Counted from the stretch's first letter, positions 46,977 to 58,990 are shown. The stretch: DNA of 64,000 nt from Beverwykella pulmonaria (GCA_001599595.1 BCHH01000001.1:3873068-3937067), one strand, 5' to 3'. A program made the numbers and translations. The notes: generated by a model not told the origin, from the letters alone.

Positions 46977-48611
46977 ATGAAAACACTCGGGGTTTTATCA
47001 TTGCTCAAAGACATGTTACTTGGTTTAATTTTTGTGGTTCCGGTGCTTAGTTCGTTAGTAATTCCGCCGCAGTCGTTCCAGCACCTACTCGAGATCCCAG
47101 ACGCTCGACACCCAAACGATACCCCTAAAAGAATAGCAGTGATTGGCGCCGGAGTCTCAGGCGCCATCTTGGTCTATCAACTTCACAATGAGTACCGCTA
47201 CTCAGCACCTATGGAAGTTGTGGTTTTCGAAGCGTCTTCACAAGTCGGCGGTCTAGTGAACTCCACTGCTTTGGATGGTGGAATACACAGATACTCTCAG
47301 TTTGTTGAGACTGGAGCGAGTATATTCCGCGCAGACGACTTCTGCTTACAGACTGCAATAGACGAAGCAGGACTTAGACGGAAAGTTGTTCCATCTCCAT
47401 ACCCAAGCACAACAGTGGGTGTATGGGATGGGGCTGAGTTCATTTTACGTCGCAAGTGGGACCTGAAATCCAGAACAAAGTCAGACTATATCCGAGAAAC
47501 GTGGAATTACGGTGCCTCGCCTTGGAAGCTGCATACGTTGCTAGAGAACACACTCTCACGCTTTCGTCAACTGTACTCAGAAAACAGCTATATAAACCAC
47601 AACCTGCTTGACGCTGTTCGTCGAGCTGGCCTAGAGAAAGAAATCAAGACACCAGCCACTCAGTATCTATTCGAGAATGGTGTTTCCTCTGCATATCTGC
47701 ACGACGTTGTACAACCTACCGTCAGAAAACACTTTGGGCGAGACCTGAGAGACTTGAATGCGCTTTCAGCATTGATAGCCATGGACCCTTCTGATACATC
47801 CTTGATCAACAGCCACCCGAGGGGTACGAGCGAACTTGTTTACCGACTACTTCGCCTTTCAGAAGCTCAAGTCCGGCTGAACTCACGGGTCAAAATAATT
47901 CGAAAGTCGAATAAAGGGAAGTTTCTACTCACAATGTCAGAGAACGGACAACATAATGAAGAATGGGCTAGAGAAGACAAAGAGTTTGACATGGTTATTA
48001 TTGCAACTCCTTTGCAAAGAGCCGCCTTGCAGTTCGAGATCGATCCACTTACGAATACTTCGTCTCTATCTCCTTTTGTGGAGCAACATAGTACCCATTT
48101 TAGTACGCCCGCTATGGTTAAATTATCACCATTTCTGTTTAACGTTAGTTCTTCAGAAGAAATACCTTATGACATATACACAACAACGCAAGAAGAGACG
48201 GGAATATTCTCCATCGAACAATCATGGGCTACCACCGGCCTGAAAGGAGATGTGGTCATCGGCGAAAACCTGTACAAAATTACATCTCCTGAGCGCATAC
48301 CAGACTCTCTTATTTCACAACTCCTGGGAAAGCCGGCAGAAAGCTCATTGGAAGAGATCGGTGTCGCATGGTTGCATCGTCAAATATGGCCCTCTGCTGT
48401 TCCACAAAGACTGCGGGGGCCGCAGCTGGACAACGTTGAACTTACAAATGGCCTGTTCTATACAGGTGCGGCTGAGGAGCTACTACCAACCATGGAGATG
48501 AACTGTCGCATGGCGAAGAAAGTGGCGAAGATGATCATCCAACAGCTGAATCCACCACAACAAGAGATGTACCCGCTCAGATACTGGGGATTGCACAACG
48601 GCTCGACTTAA
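46977..48611 (+). CDS. Prenylcysteine oxidase/lyase-like FAD protein
   Basis: A single exon gives 544 aa from the chosen start MKTLGVLSLLKD. A hydrophobic signal segment (MLLGLIFVVPVLSSLVIP) lies at about 13-30, so the protein enters the secretory pathway; a start at 47013 is also possible. The FAD motif RIAVIGAGVSGAILVYQL has GAGVSG at 57-62. ATPLQRAALQFEID and EEIPYDIYTTTQEETGIFSI match the prenylcysteine-lyase domain. The C-terminal NGLFYTGAAEELLPTMEMNC is the FAD-capping end. Family enzymes release cysteine and a prenyl aldehyde from prenylcysteine left after degradation of prenylated proteins, in lysosome or vacuole. NxS/T sites are frequent, in line with secretion. Confidence 0.87.
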   Translation: MKTLGVLSLLKDMLLGLIFVVPVLSSLVIPPQSFQHLLEIPDARHPNDTPKRIAVIGAGVSGAILVYQLHNEYRYSAPMEVVVFEASSQVGGLVNSTALDGGIHRYSQFVETGASIFRADDFCLQTAIDEAGLRRKVVPSPYPSTTVGVWDGAEFILRRKWDLKSRTKSDYIRETWNYGASPWKLHTLLENTLSRFRQLYSENSYINHNLLDAVRRAGLEKEIKTPATQYLFENGVSSAYLHDVVQPTVRKHFGRDLRDLNALSALIAMDPSDTSLINSHPRGTSELVYRLLRLSEAQVRLNSRVKIIRKSNKGKFLLTMSENGQHNEEWAREDKEFDMVIIATPLQRAALQFEIDPLTNTSSLSPFVEQHSTHFSTPAMVKLSPFLFNVSSSEEIPYDIYTTTQEETGIFSIEQSWATTGLKGDVVIGENLYKITSPERIPDSLISQLLGKPAESSLEEIGVAWLHRQIWPSAVPQRLRGPQLDNVELTNGLFYTGAAEELLPTMEMNCRMAKKVAKMIIQQLNPPQQEMYPLRYWGLHNGST

Positions 48612-49207
48612 AACTCTTCAAATTGCGACAAATATGGTGCTCATACCGGAATATTGAGGCATTGAGAAGCTTGGGCTAGTCCGGACAGAGCAGTCCGTGG
48701 TCCCCGATGTCATTGTTGTGGGCACATGAGGATGACCCGAATCCAAGGGGAGTCTTCTCCAATTGTGAAGATCGCTCTGCCAATCCCAACTAAACATCGA
48801 AGCCAACCGCTATGAAGTTGTCAGGGCTTTGTGGGCAGCTGATGATGACGTTTCGCGGTGAGCTGCAGAGAGCACACTTTACATGTTGATATCAAGGTTG
48901 GGTGACAATTGGCACCACTGTAATGAGACACTAATACCATTTCACAATATCTTCGATATTCGGCAGTATGACGAATCTACGTCCAAAACGTTACAATGAA
49001 ACTTTTAGAATGATGCCACTCTGCTTTCGTGTCGACTGTGAAGTGCCTTAACACAATATGTCGGTAGACTCCAAGGTCCGTGCATTTGCTGCGCCACACA
49101 GTAACAATCCTGCTGTTCGTATTTCACATAGTCGTGTCTCGCACACTCACAAGCTCTGCGAGTTCTTACAACTTTCCCTTCCATGCCAATTTCTTTCACC
49201 TACCGTA
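48612..49207. other. Intergenic
   Basis: 0.6 kb between the flavoprotein and the DUF7730-like gene. A frame upstream of 49208 is open from 49058 but is not similar in character to the conserved part. No other feature is seen. Confidence 0.55.
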
Positions 49208-50220
49208 ATGCGCGAGTATCTAGCAAGGCATTTCCTCGTCCGTATTCTTCGCTACCCTCTCCGTCCAGCGTTCGTTTTGTGGGACCGTAAAGTGAAGCGC
49301 AAGGCTACAAGAAAGTGGGCAAAACGCAAGCAACGATGGGAGTCAAGAGCCTTTTGGCCTCAATACGATACGGAAATACCGCTTGTAGAGTCCCTTACTG
49401 CTCGTCTGTTTTCGGCACAACCACATTCGGGGTTCTTCAGCCTACTTCCCCCTGAGGTTAGGCTGATGATCTACGGTTTTGCGTTTAATGAAACGATACT
49501 TGAATTTGCAAGTGCAGAAGAAGATCGGAAGATCGTTCTATCTGCCCGACGTTCAAAGAATGTTTCGCTGTCATTTCCGAAATCTTGTCGATTGGCGTAA
49601 GGCTCTGCCTATCTCTAGTATAACTAAGCCAATTGATTTAATATAGCTATATCGAAACCATTACTCTGCTATACACTAAAGGCACATTCTTTATCGACGA
49701 ACTCTCCTCTTTAATTTGCCTATATGGAAGCATGCATTCTCATTTTTACAACGCCATCAGCTCTTTACATCTCCAAGTGCCTTGCGACTTCGAGGACCCG
49801 TATTTTGGAGAACTAAACATCCAAGGCGCTGGTGGATGGGCAAGAGCCTGCAGGCAACTCGCAGGGATGCCGGGTCTCAAACATCTTCGCGTAGATATGG
49901 TGGAAGTTTCAAGAATCAATATCTACCATATTTCTCCTGTCGATAGGTTAATCTTGGAACCCTTAAACAATATACGGCATGTGCCTAACTTTCACGTGTC
50001 GGTGACATGGGAGTTAGATGAGAGCAATTTCGGTGGAAGCCTAGAGGCATACGAAGCATACCAAAATAGAGACTGGGCGTTCGAGCTCCAGAGACGGTCA
50101 GCGGATGTTGGGTTTGCGGTATGCGAACATTTGGGATGCAAAGAATATACCTGGGACGAGGACGACACAAGCAAATTTGCAGTTGCAGTAAAAAATATGT
50201 ACGGTAAAGCGTATAGATAA
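49208..50220 (+). CDS. DUF7730-like protein (F-box-like N-terminus)
   Basis: Exons 49208-49596 and 49647-50220 with a 50-nt intron give 320 aa. After a basic N-terminus (MREYLARHFLVRIL, then KVKRKATRKWAKRKQRW), the block FFSLLPPEVRLMIYGFAF is the F-box-like helix pair that opens the DUF7730 family. Splicing rebuilds SCRLAYIETITLLYTKGTFFI, matching the usual CRxxYxEAxxLLY phrase. The family is large and expanded in Pezizomycotina, with no known function. Use of the ATG at 49208 puts the same kind of basic N-terminus on this protein as on the related gene at 60.5-61.5 kb. It lies at the edge of the repeat-rich region. Confidence 0.78.
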
Positions 50221-51006
50221 AGCGTGAAAAAGTTGTTTATAGGTGGGCCGAACAAAGTGGAGAGATTTGAATTCAGTCATTGTCCTTATGGGCAGAAACG
50301 GTCTTCATGGCTCCTAAGTTTCAATTGGGACGAATAATGGCTTAATCGATTAATATTAAGGCAAGGTATGAGAGCAGCCTGCTACGTTCTCATACATGGA
50401 TTACTAGCTTAGGATCATATAAAGTTAAGATGTTGAGGAATAGTTCATCCCCAATACGCATCTCTAGGTTCTCATTAATGAGTCGTCGACAATTACATCA
50501 TGCAACTGTCATGATCTTCTCCGTAGGCAGCGTATTCGAGGATAGTGTCAAACACTTGATCCTCATCAATTCCTTCAGTTTCTAGCAATCTATGGAGACT
50601 CTGCCCCTATAGCTAAAATTTTAATACAGCTGTAGTGCAACGTAAGTAGATATAGCCCCCTGATAGTGTCAATTCTATTTGTACGTCTCTCTATCAAGCG
50701 CCCATGGCCATGAGAGCTGCAGTAGCATGCAGAGCGTCAGAGGTTGGTGCCTAGCCTCCAAATTGTTCGAACTTCTATTGACTCCTGCCCCTAATTTAGG
50801 ATAAATGCATCTTCCAGGCCTGCGAGAACGGAAAACCCCTCAAGTCGCAGGGTGTGGCTGAGATGAACAAATGCGCAGTCAAGCTTTCAATCAATTAAGA
50901 CGTCGATGGATGTAAGTCATCGTGATTATTGTAGGAAGAATGGCTAGGCTCACTGATCTCTCTGACATGAAAATGCGGAAATGCTTCTAGGCTTGATTGG
51001 ATAGTA
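50221..51006. other. AT-rich intergenic DNA
   Basis: 0.79 kb of AT-rich sequence with stops in all frames. No gene or recognisable repeat end; it marks the transition into the repeat-rich part of the window. Confidence 0.6.
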
Positions 51007-51008
51007 TA

Positions 51009-51564
51009 CGGGCGGCGGATATGAGCAAACCGGCATAAACTCAAATCGCAAAAACCAACTTCATGATTGCAAAAACCATATTTCTATCTTATTTTGTTAA
51101 GTGTTGTCGTGATGTGACGAAATTGATAGAGATTGTTAATGGCTGTATTGATTCTACTAGGAACTACCGAATAAATATCCATGGTCTTACCAAGCACACT
51201 AGGAGCCTGCCAAGAGAGTGAAAGCATACATAGGGGTGACTCATCATGTGTCCCACTGGCCGACAAGTGTAAGAGATACTCCTATTTCCTAGAGGGCCTC
51301 CTACAGAGGCTCCTTAGAGGCCTATCAGGTCGTGTGTCTAAAGGTCATGTGACACATCATATATATAGCTCCAAATCCTCCAAGTATCCTCAAGAATTCG
51401 TCTCAACTCTAATAAATTAAGCCTATTCACCTCTAATCTATCTATTTGTTCTGCTCCCTACTACAACCTGCTTTCAGCTCTGCGCTCAAATAGCTGCCCG
51501 TCACAATCTTGAGTTTGGTTTTCGCAATTTGAGTTTATGCTGGTTTGCTCATATCCGCCACCCG
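51009..51564. mobile_element. TA-flanked inverted-repeat element (Tc1/mariner-like MITE)
   Basis: The left end, from 51009, reads CGGGCGGCGGATATGAGCAA and the right end, read inward from 51564 on the minus strand, CGGGTGGCGGATATGAGCAA. The match goes on for about 50 bp, then weakens. All mismatches in the first 40 bp are C/T or G/A transitions. Both ends are flanked by TA (51007-51008 and 51565-51566), the target site of Tc1/mariner elements. There is no transposase, so it is non-autonomous. Most of the interior is the LTR-like segment listed next, suggesting one element inserted in the other. Confidence 0.82.
51102..51467 (+). repeat. LTR-like segment, copy 1
   Basis: It starts TGTTGTCGTGATGTGACGAA, carries a TATATATAG box near 51360 followed by CT-rich sequence, and ends near CTACTACAAC, giving LTR-style ends TGTTG..CAAC. 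Its first 150 bp match, in inverted orientation, the segment ending at 63559, with shared phrases such as GTCTTACCAAGCAC and CTAGGAGCCTG. No internal retrotransposon domains are adjacent, so it would be a solo LTR. The 3' boundary and target duplication are uncertain. Confidence 0.6.
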
Positions 51565-51800
51565 TAATAGCACAGTGGCTGCCAAGAGCTCGGTCATTAG
51601 ATACTGAATATACTGAAATGCAAATGTGTTGTGGTCAAAGACTGGGCTCTATTGTATTCCAGTGTCTTATTATGGGATGTGCTCAAAAATTGGTCTTCAT
51701 AATCTCAAGAATATCACCTTCTATTTATTACTGCTTGGTATGCTCGGAGGATGGTCATTGTTCTTCGGTATAGCCTCTATGTTGTAGTACTGGCAGTTTA

Positions 51801-54180
51801 CTAGTGCGAAGAAGTTAGTATTCTTCGTCTAAACGAAGAAAATTTGCGATGCGACGTACTATTTGCACCCCCTCCCATCTTTTTGTCTGTAGATTCTTTG
51901 GAACCTGAAGGAGAGATTAGCAAGTATTTCATCACCCAAGGCTGCAATACGTACACTCGTCCATAATACGATCGATGGCAGCCTTGCAGTCATCCACGTT
52001 CACATTAACACCTGATTTATCGCTGCAGTCGTTGTCCAAATACCCGTAGACTCTGATCATGGGATCTTCCGTTTCATAGAAGTATTCAACTACTGCGTTC
52101 GCAAGTCCTTCGTTATTGGGCCGTTTTCTTAAAAAGTTGTCCCCATTAACATGGTTGTCGCAAAACTTTTTGCCTACTTCTAGACCCCGATCTCGGCTCA
52201 TCCATCTGGGTAATTCTCCGTTGCAGAGCTCTCTTGGAATATTTGGGCCTTGAGATGGGGTTGGTGCTGGGGCGGCGGAGAGAAGGATTTTTCCACATTC
52301 GGTTTGTATCGATCCGGTCTTCGCAATGCCATTGTCGTCAATGCCTACAGAAAGTTAGTTAAAATAAACCCGGATATTGAACTAATACGGAAAATTGTAC
52401 AGGTTGGATCCTCTTCTAAAGCTGGGGCGATTTCCCTACAGTCGAACGGGCAGTTTTTGCCCGACGATTCCCAAGAGATAGAGAACGAAGTGCCATCTGG
52501 CTGAGTCTCATCGTAGGTCCAACTCTCTATCAGCTTCGGGTGCTCGGCGCATGCGTAATTGATTCCACTATATAAAAGTTAGCTGTCTGAGTAACCTCTC
52601 TTGAGTAAGATTACTCACGTGTTGAAATTAATTCTGGTATCCGGAATCTGCTGCTTTTCACTACTGCACTCTGCCTTGAATTCTGGGATATTAGATAGAA
52701 CAAGAAGCCTCTCTAGCCACTCATACTGAGCGTCCATATACCCTCGTTTCACTTCGGTGCCGTCTGGAAAGTCGACCTTTTGGCATTTGCACGACTTGTT
52801 CTTGCCCTGTCGCTCCGAGGTTAGCGATATCTATAACTCAGGTTCCTCGATGGTAACGTTGATGGAGGGACGTACCGTCTGACAGATCGCATTCCTGTCA
52901 AGTATTGATTCCCCTTCTTTCTGTCCTTCGCAGCCTGTTTCAATGCAGATTATATCTTTTTCGCAGACAAAATCCTCCAATTTGACATCCTGTACTACTG
53001 AATTCTTGGGAACCCAAACTTCGAGTGCCATTTCACCAGCAAACATGACTGCATGAATGACAATTGTGAGAGCCACTGCGCATAGGGCGATAACCTCAAC
53101 ATCTTGGTCTGGTGGTAGTCCAGGCGGTGGCGCATCGGCAAGACCTTGTACCGCGAAAGTGCGAACCATCTGCCACACCAATAGGACATTTTCCAATCGA
53201 ATATCCGGGAACGAGAAGTTAATCACTTGCCCTGGCTCTGGCTGGGCTGGTCGATTCTGCGGCGCTAACGCTAACATATTCTGAGGAGCGTTGCGAGCTA
53301 GTGTGATGCTCATATCCCTAGTACGTGGTGGACATTCATCAGCTCGTTTGCTCAAATCCTGACCCGCACATAGTCTCCGAAGTTCTTCAAGGCCCGCCAT
53401 GCCGAGGAAGTCTTGAATGCGTTGTGCCATAGGTTCTGGAATGTGATATACAAGATCACCTGCCTTGCGTTCTCCATTGTCTACTGTTAGTGTCTCGATA
53501 GTGATGAAGTCTGTCGCAGATTTCGTAGGAGCATCCGGAACTACAATGGTAGTCGGATCTGCATACATATCAGTAGCCAAGGCGACTGTGTTCGCAGCGC
53601 CAATTGAGTGGATTTGGTCCATGTCTCCATAGCTGAGTTTGATTTCCCGTAGCGGGCCTTGGTCATGTATCCTGATGATCTCAACAACGATCGCTGATAG
53701 CGCAATGCCCAAGGCAGCCGCCACAAAAATAAATCGCTTCGCGTGTTGTGCAATGTCCGTTTTGTGTATTAGTGGGAGCAAGGTATTGCGACAATCATCG
53801 GCAGACATAGTCTTGCACTTGCGCAACACGTCATCGATATTCTTCTGAAGATCAGACCCGAAGACAACACTAATTCCATCCTCTGGTACATCTTCATAAA
53901 CGCCCGTTGGATAGATCTGTAGTGACTCCCCTGACGGCATGTGATTCGTTACCTAGATATGTATGTGAGCATGAATTTGAAATGGAGGGGAGTACCGAGC
54001 AACCTCAGAAGGAACGTATCTGGCCATGGGGCCGAAGGTAAAGGTGGGTATAGGGTCGACAGGAGCGGGGACATCTTCGCGCCTCGCATAGGCAGTGGCG
54101 ACTGCTGTGGGAGTTGACAAGGCGATGGCAGATACTTCGCCGAGGAAATATAGGAAAAAAACAAGATTGTTTTGAAACAT
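51801..54180 (-). CDS. Large secreted/membrane cysteine-rich protein, unknown family
   Basis: Six exons are proposed: 54180-54004, 53952-52876, 52806-52619, 52567-52389, 52344-51955 and 51904-51801, giving 704 aa. Residues 1-20 (MFQNNLVFFLYFLGEVSAIA) are a signal peptide. Two hydrophobic helices lie at about 133-151 (FVAAALGIALSAIVVEI) and 345-366. The region after 370 has many cysteines (CEKDIICIETGCEGQ, SCKCQK, CPFDCREI, DNDCSDKS, DDCKAA). The end resembles cysteine-bearing tails seen in some fungal chitinase-like proteins, but no enzyme domain is visible. The first donor (GTTGCT) is weak. If the last intron is not removed the protein stops at 51932 with TYCSLG. Intron 4 is only 44 nt. It lies in the repeat-rich region beside a secreted peptidase gene. 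I do not recognise the family. Confidence 0.55.
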
Positions 54181-55022
54181 TTTGAATACTGTAAACCGTT
54201 TTTGAGGAATTGTTTTAGGGTGTAGATGTTCGATCACTGCGTCGATAGCTCCTTTTGAATACTTGCTCCTCTCGACTACTCGCCTAACTCTTCGTTCACC
54301 TTTTGAGGCACAGGAAAAACCACGTTGAAGAAAAGAATATGTATTCGAGACATTCTCGTCATTTAACTCGTGAATCGAACACGTGTGGTGACATCGGCTA
54401 ACATGAGGTGTACGAAGGATGTGATCCGTCTCAAGAAATGTCTCATGAGCCGTTGTAAGAGGTGCACAAAGGGTTGGGGCGAGGCCTGCAAATTATCAGA
54501 GTGACCTCTGTCATATTTCTAAGGATGATTGAACACGTCTAGACCGATGCCAGCACTTTTGTGAGGAAACGCATTGTCTATCAAGTTCTGGTACTAGAAT
54601 GCGGAAAGACTGGATAACCAATGTTTCCAGAACTTGAATAGAAGCAGGCACAAATTGTGGCGTTTCAATTTGGAACAAAGAACTTCATATGGGGTACGTG
54701 GTTTCAAAGTTGACGCAGTTGACTTGGAAAGAGCTACGCCATATCATCGCCGCATTTCAGCGCCCAACAAGTTTCCCGTGGCCTCAACGTACTAGCGAAT
54801 TTCCTAAAATGAAGATTTTATCGTGAGATGTGGTCTTAAGAGCAGGATATAGGATATTGCATAAGAGATATTCCTGTGTGGCGTCAAAATGACACGGTAA
54901 TGCTATAAACAACAATATGGCCATGAGGTCGGTAGAGAACATATAATGAGCGCTTGGTAGGAAGTGTCATTTCTGTCCAAAACTCACCCCCCCAGATCTT
55001 CGTGACCTCTTTTAGTTAAGCC
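54181..55022. promoter_or_regulatory. Divergent intergenic region of two secreted-protein genes
   Basis: 0.84 kb between the starts of the cysteine-rich protein (minus) and the metallopeptidase (plus). It has no long open frame. TATAATGAG near 54941 lies about 80 bp before the peptidase ATG and could act as a TATA box. The two genes may share control. Confidence 0.45.
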
Positions 55023-57438
55023 ATGGTGATTTCAAAATTCTTCCTCTCGATTCTGTGGCTCCTTCCCTCTCTCGCTCTCAGCTATAAGATTGACGCATCA
55101 TGCACTGCCGCTGGTATCGAACGTGACATACGAACAGCGATGACCTCGGCCTTCCAAATGGTAGACTCTGCAATTGCGCGTCTGGACCAACGACCTTGGG
55201 ATGCCGATACAACTGAGCTAGTCGACTATCTATTCACACGGGATGGCCTCGACCCAAGACGAACGGACACATCCAAGGTACGTTACGTCTTGTTGATGAT
55301 TAGGCAGAAATATCGAACTGAGATTGTGGGAAACATCGTTTCCAACAGTCGGTTACTAGTAACTTTTGTATAAATTTGAAGCCGTAACTAAACGTCTCGC
55401 CCGACCGACCGACTGATGGGGGGACGGGAGGGTACCGTAACTGGGGGCTGCCGTAACGGCTTACTACTCAATAGCTCCGTAACTGAAGGGGGTAGTTACT
55501 GGAGTAACTGGAGTTGTAAACCCCGAATTGTCGTCCATATCCTCAAATATCCCTCTAGCGGAGATGTGAGATGTAAGCTTGTTTAGCTCACTCCTAATAG
55601 CCTTGTTTTGTATCTAATTGTGTTGGAGTTGCAATGCCTTAATTGTAGCTGGCGAAAGGAGGTTTCTATCTATTAATATAGTCCTCCGTGCTTTGCTAAA
55701 GCACCTCTTACACTTACAAGAGGTGGTAGGTATAGATAAATAATTAAGGGCGACTTTGTACAAAATAGGGTACTGCTTCTTACCCACGTAATGCTACTAA
55801 GTTATAGGGTCTCTGTAAATTAGGTCCTCGTCCTAAGCAACAAGGAGGTCTCCACGTATATTGTCAAAATACGTTGTAAGCTTATTTAACGTCTAGGCCT
55901 TCTTGTGGGCCCAAGAGCTAGTCTGTAGGTAGAGGTTAACAGCTATAGTCTCCTTAAACTCCTTGTTGTGATATTTGCCACCTAGAGTCTTGCAACAACA
56001 GAGGGCGGAGGCGTCAAGCTTAACTACCTCCTCCTCCTCTACATTAACGTAGCGTTGAAAGACGTCTTTTAAGGATCTCTTAGCTTTCTTGTACTAAGCT
56101 AGGTAAGCTAACTACTACCCTTAAAACTAGAGTAGCTAAAGCTGCAGGTTAAGAGCTGTTGCAACGCAGTAAGGTAAGAATAGCTAGTCTATTACAAGCT
56201 TAACAAAATACAATGTAAGCTTCTGTATAGCAAACTTAGTGGCGCTTTTAATGTAGGATTTGTTAGACTTGTAGGCAACAGCGTCCTTAACTTTGTAGAG
56301 TCTCTGCTAAAGGTGTTGCAAGTTGACAAGTGTCTACTAGAGACTCCTATACCTAGAGGTGCTGACGTTGCCCTTAAGTCTTAGAGTTATCTAATAGAAG
56401 GGCTTAAGGAAGTTGGCAAGCTCTTTAACCTTATCCTACTTGTTGTTAGAGAGGGCGTTAGTTAATAGATTGTAGTCTAGCTCCTCCTAGTCCTCCTTAT
56501 TAACCTTATTGCTGTTATTAATGTTATTAGCGTCTAACAGGGCTCTCCACTAATGCGTGAACCTAGAGATTAGGTCTTAAAGCTTATAACAACATAAGAG
56601 CATGCAATACACTAAGTGCCACCTAATCCTGCTGTCCTGTATTAAATAGAGACTGCTAAATTACTAGAGAGGGTCCTTATTACTTAGCTTAGTTTGTATA
56701 GTCTTGAACAGCTGTTGGCGTTTGTAGGACGCAAGGATAGTGTTAACAAAGTTGTGCAGCTTCCTAACAACCCTATACTTTCTGTACAGTTGAAACTAAT
56801 CCTAGGGCGCAGCCTAAGCTAACTCTTCTTTAAACTTGTTAACACTATTGCTATATATTAGGGCCTTAACAACAAGGTTAATTATATAGCCTGCGCAGTG
56901 TATATAGTGTTTAAAGGTAATAGAAATGTTAGGGTGGAGGTTGAGGCCTGTGATAAGCTTAGCGTTATTGTTTGTTGCGTTGTCGCCTACAAAGCAGCTA
57001 AACTTAGTAGCAATATTGTAGCTGTTAATAACAGAGAGAATGGCAATAGCCTAATTAGCGCCTGTATAGTCCCCAAGGAGGTTCTTGAAGCTAATAAGCA
57101 AATCCTAGGGTTAGTTGTTAAGATCTATAAGTTGTTAGTTTACAGTAATTTACAGGGACAACGCGCAAGAGCTTAGCATACCAACAAAGTAAGCAACTAC
57201 TACTAGAAATAAAAAGTAGTTAGGTGAAGTCTATACGTCTACGCTTAACGCCACCTTGCTAACAGCTAAATTTAGTATTAATTAAATCTCTGCTTTGCGC
57301 GCTTTTAAACTATCTACTACATAGCTAGAAAGGGTAGTTGTTGATAATAGTAGAGCTTTAAGAAGATTAAGTTAATTCCACGCAATAAGACTCTGGACTT
57401 TAGCTGAGGTAGCTGAGTTAAAACTTACGTCTTGAATA

Positions 57439-58355
57439 TCGGGGAAAGTTTTTTCATAGAAAATCTGCCAACTCCTGCCACAATCATTCCACATTATAGC
57501 CTGTACCCCCAATGACCTCCATGACCATTCCACAACCTCTATGGCCTCTATGAGCATTCAATGTTGTGGTCCGTGCCCCCAATGTGCCTCCAACGCCTGC
57601 AATGTTGTGGCCCGTGCCCTAATGTGCCTCCAACGCCTGCAATGTTTTTCAACCTCCTGCCATGAATAATATTACATGCTAGTAGTACTACTAGTATTAT
57701 ATATGCTACTAATGCTTCTAGTGCTACAAATACTACTAGTACTATTATAGATCTAAATATAGTAGCAGTTTATTTAATGTTCTAGCATTATTAAAAATCT
57801 CGCTAGTGCTCTAGTTTAATAGATACTCAACGTTTTTTTAATATTATTATTTTAAACCCCTGTAATCTATAATTTTAGTCTAGAGGTTGGTATTTAGATT
57901 TATAATAGAGAGTGTGTAGTATGTGGTGCGCAGTATGTGGTGCGTAGTGTGTAGTGCGTGCATGCAATGCTCTAAGTCTCTAAGTTACCTAATTAGGAAA
58001 GTGTAGATTGCTGCACGCTTTCAAAAGCTATAACTTTATAACTAGACTAGCTATAAAAAATCTAGTTAGTTTTTTTAATAGGCCTTACCTAATAGTATAT
58101 AGTTAATTATGTAATGCTTATGTAATATAAATGCCTAGTAGGAATTGTAGGCGTGGCAAACATTGCAGGCGTTGGAGGCTTATTAGGGCACAGACCAGAA
58201 CATTGAGGCACGGACCAGAACATTAGGGGCATTAGGCGCTCGTGCAATATCGCGACTTGGGATTGCAACATTGGCAACGTTGGGGGCGTGGAATGCTCGT
58301 GGCACGTGCATGTTAGGGATTGAAGTCCTGAAACACAACACGAAACTTTCCCCGA
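57439..58355. mobile_element. Nested TA-flanked fold-back element inside the hAT
   Basis: The left end, TCGGGGAAAGTTT at 57439, is matched in inverted orientation by AAACTTTCCCCGA ending at 58355, and TA flanks both ends (57437-57438 and 58356-58357). The inverted similarity is long but imperfect: the clusters AACGCCTGCAATGTTTTTCA near 57620-57655 and GGCAAACATTGCAGGCGTTG near 58155-58175 pair with each other. The centre is extremely AT-rich with repeated ACTACTAGTA-type words. There is no coding potential. It interrupts the transposase frame, so it arrived after the hAT, or in its source copy. Confidence 0.8.
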
Positions 58356-58990
58356 TAAAGTATAACCTAGTCTACATACGCTCTCAACAACAACGTCTCC
58401 TGCTATAGCGTATGGCTCCCCCTAAAAGCACTACCTACTGCTTGCAACGCTACCTATAGATCTAGCAGCCCTAGTTATCCTGTTAGGAACAGCTAGCTAT
58501 TTACAACACCAACAGAGTGCTCCTTCTAGAGATGGGTGGCGATGTGCGCAGTAGAATTGACAGCTTTGCAAGCTGTCGTCAACCCCTTTAGGTGGCAGGT
58601 CTTACAAAGCTAGAGCCTTGTGCGCTTGCCAACAGCGTCAATATAAACTAGGTCCGCGCTGTAACGCCAAATATTTAACGCCTTGGCCTTGCCAGAGACC
58701 TAGCGCAGGTCCCGCACCTAATATCCCACCCGCGATGCGAGCAGGAGCTTGCTGGCGTAGTGTATATTGCCCCAGTCCACTAGGAACTCAACACTATTGT
58801 TCTAGCCCACTTTGCAGGGGAAGGCCTTTAAGAGCGACTTAGCTGGAGCCTTAGGCGTTGAGGGCGTCGGGCCCGACAAAACAATGGAGGAGGATATAGA
58901 GGGCGTCGGCGAGGTCGCCCTTGCCTTCTCAAAACGGCGGGACGACGCAAAGTGGGTGGTCGAGGCTTGAGTACTGGGGCCGGCCGACGA

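Noticed and set aside
51097..51421. TTAAG as target duplication of LTR-like copy 1
   Set aside because: It would make the LTR end in AATAAA instead of a canonical CA-type end, so the match is probably chance.
56898..57176. 92-codon plus-strand frame inside the hAT
   Set aside because: It is the antisense of the conserved transposase core; the real, damaged frame is on the minus strand.
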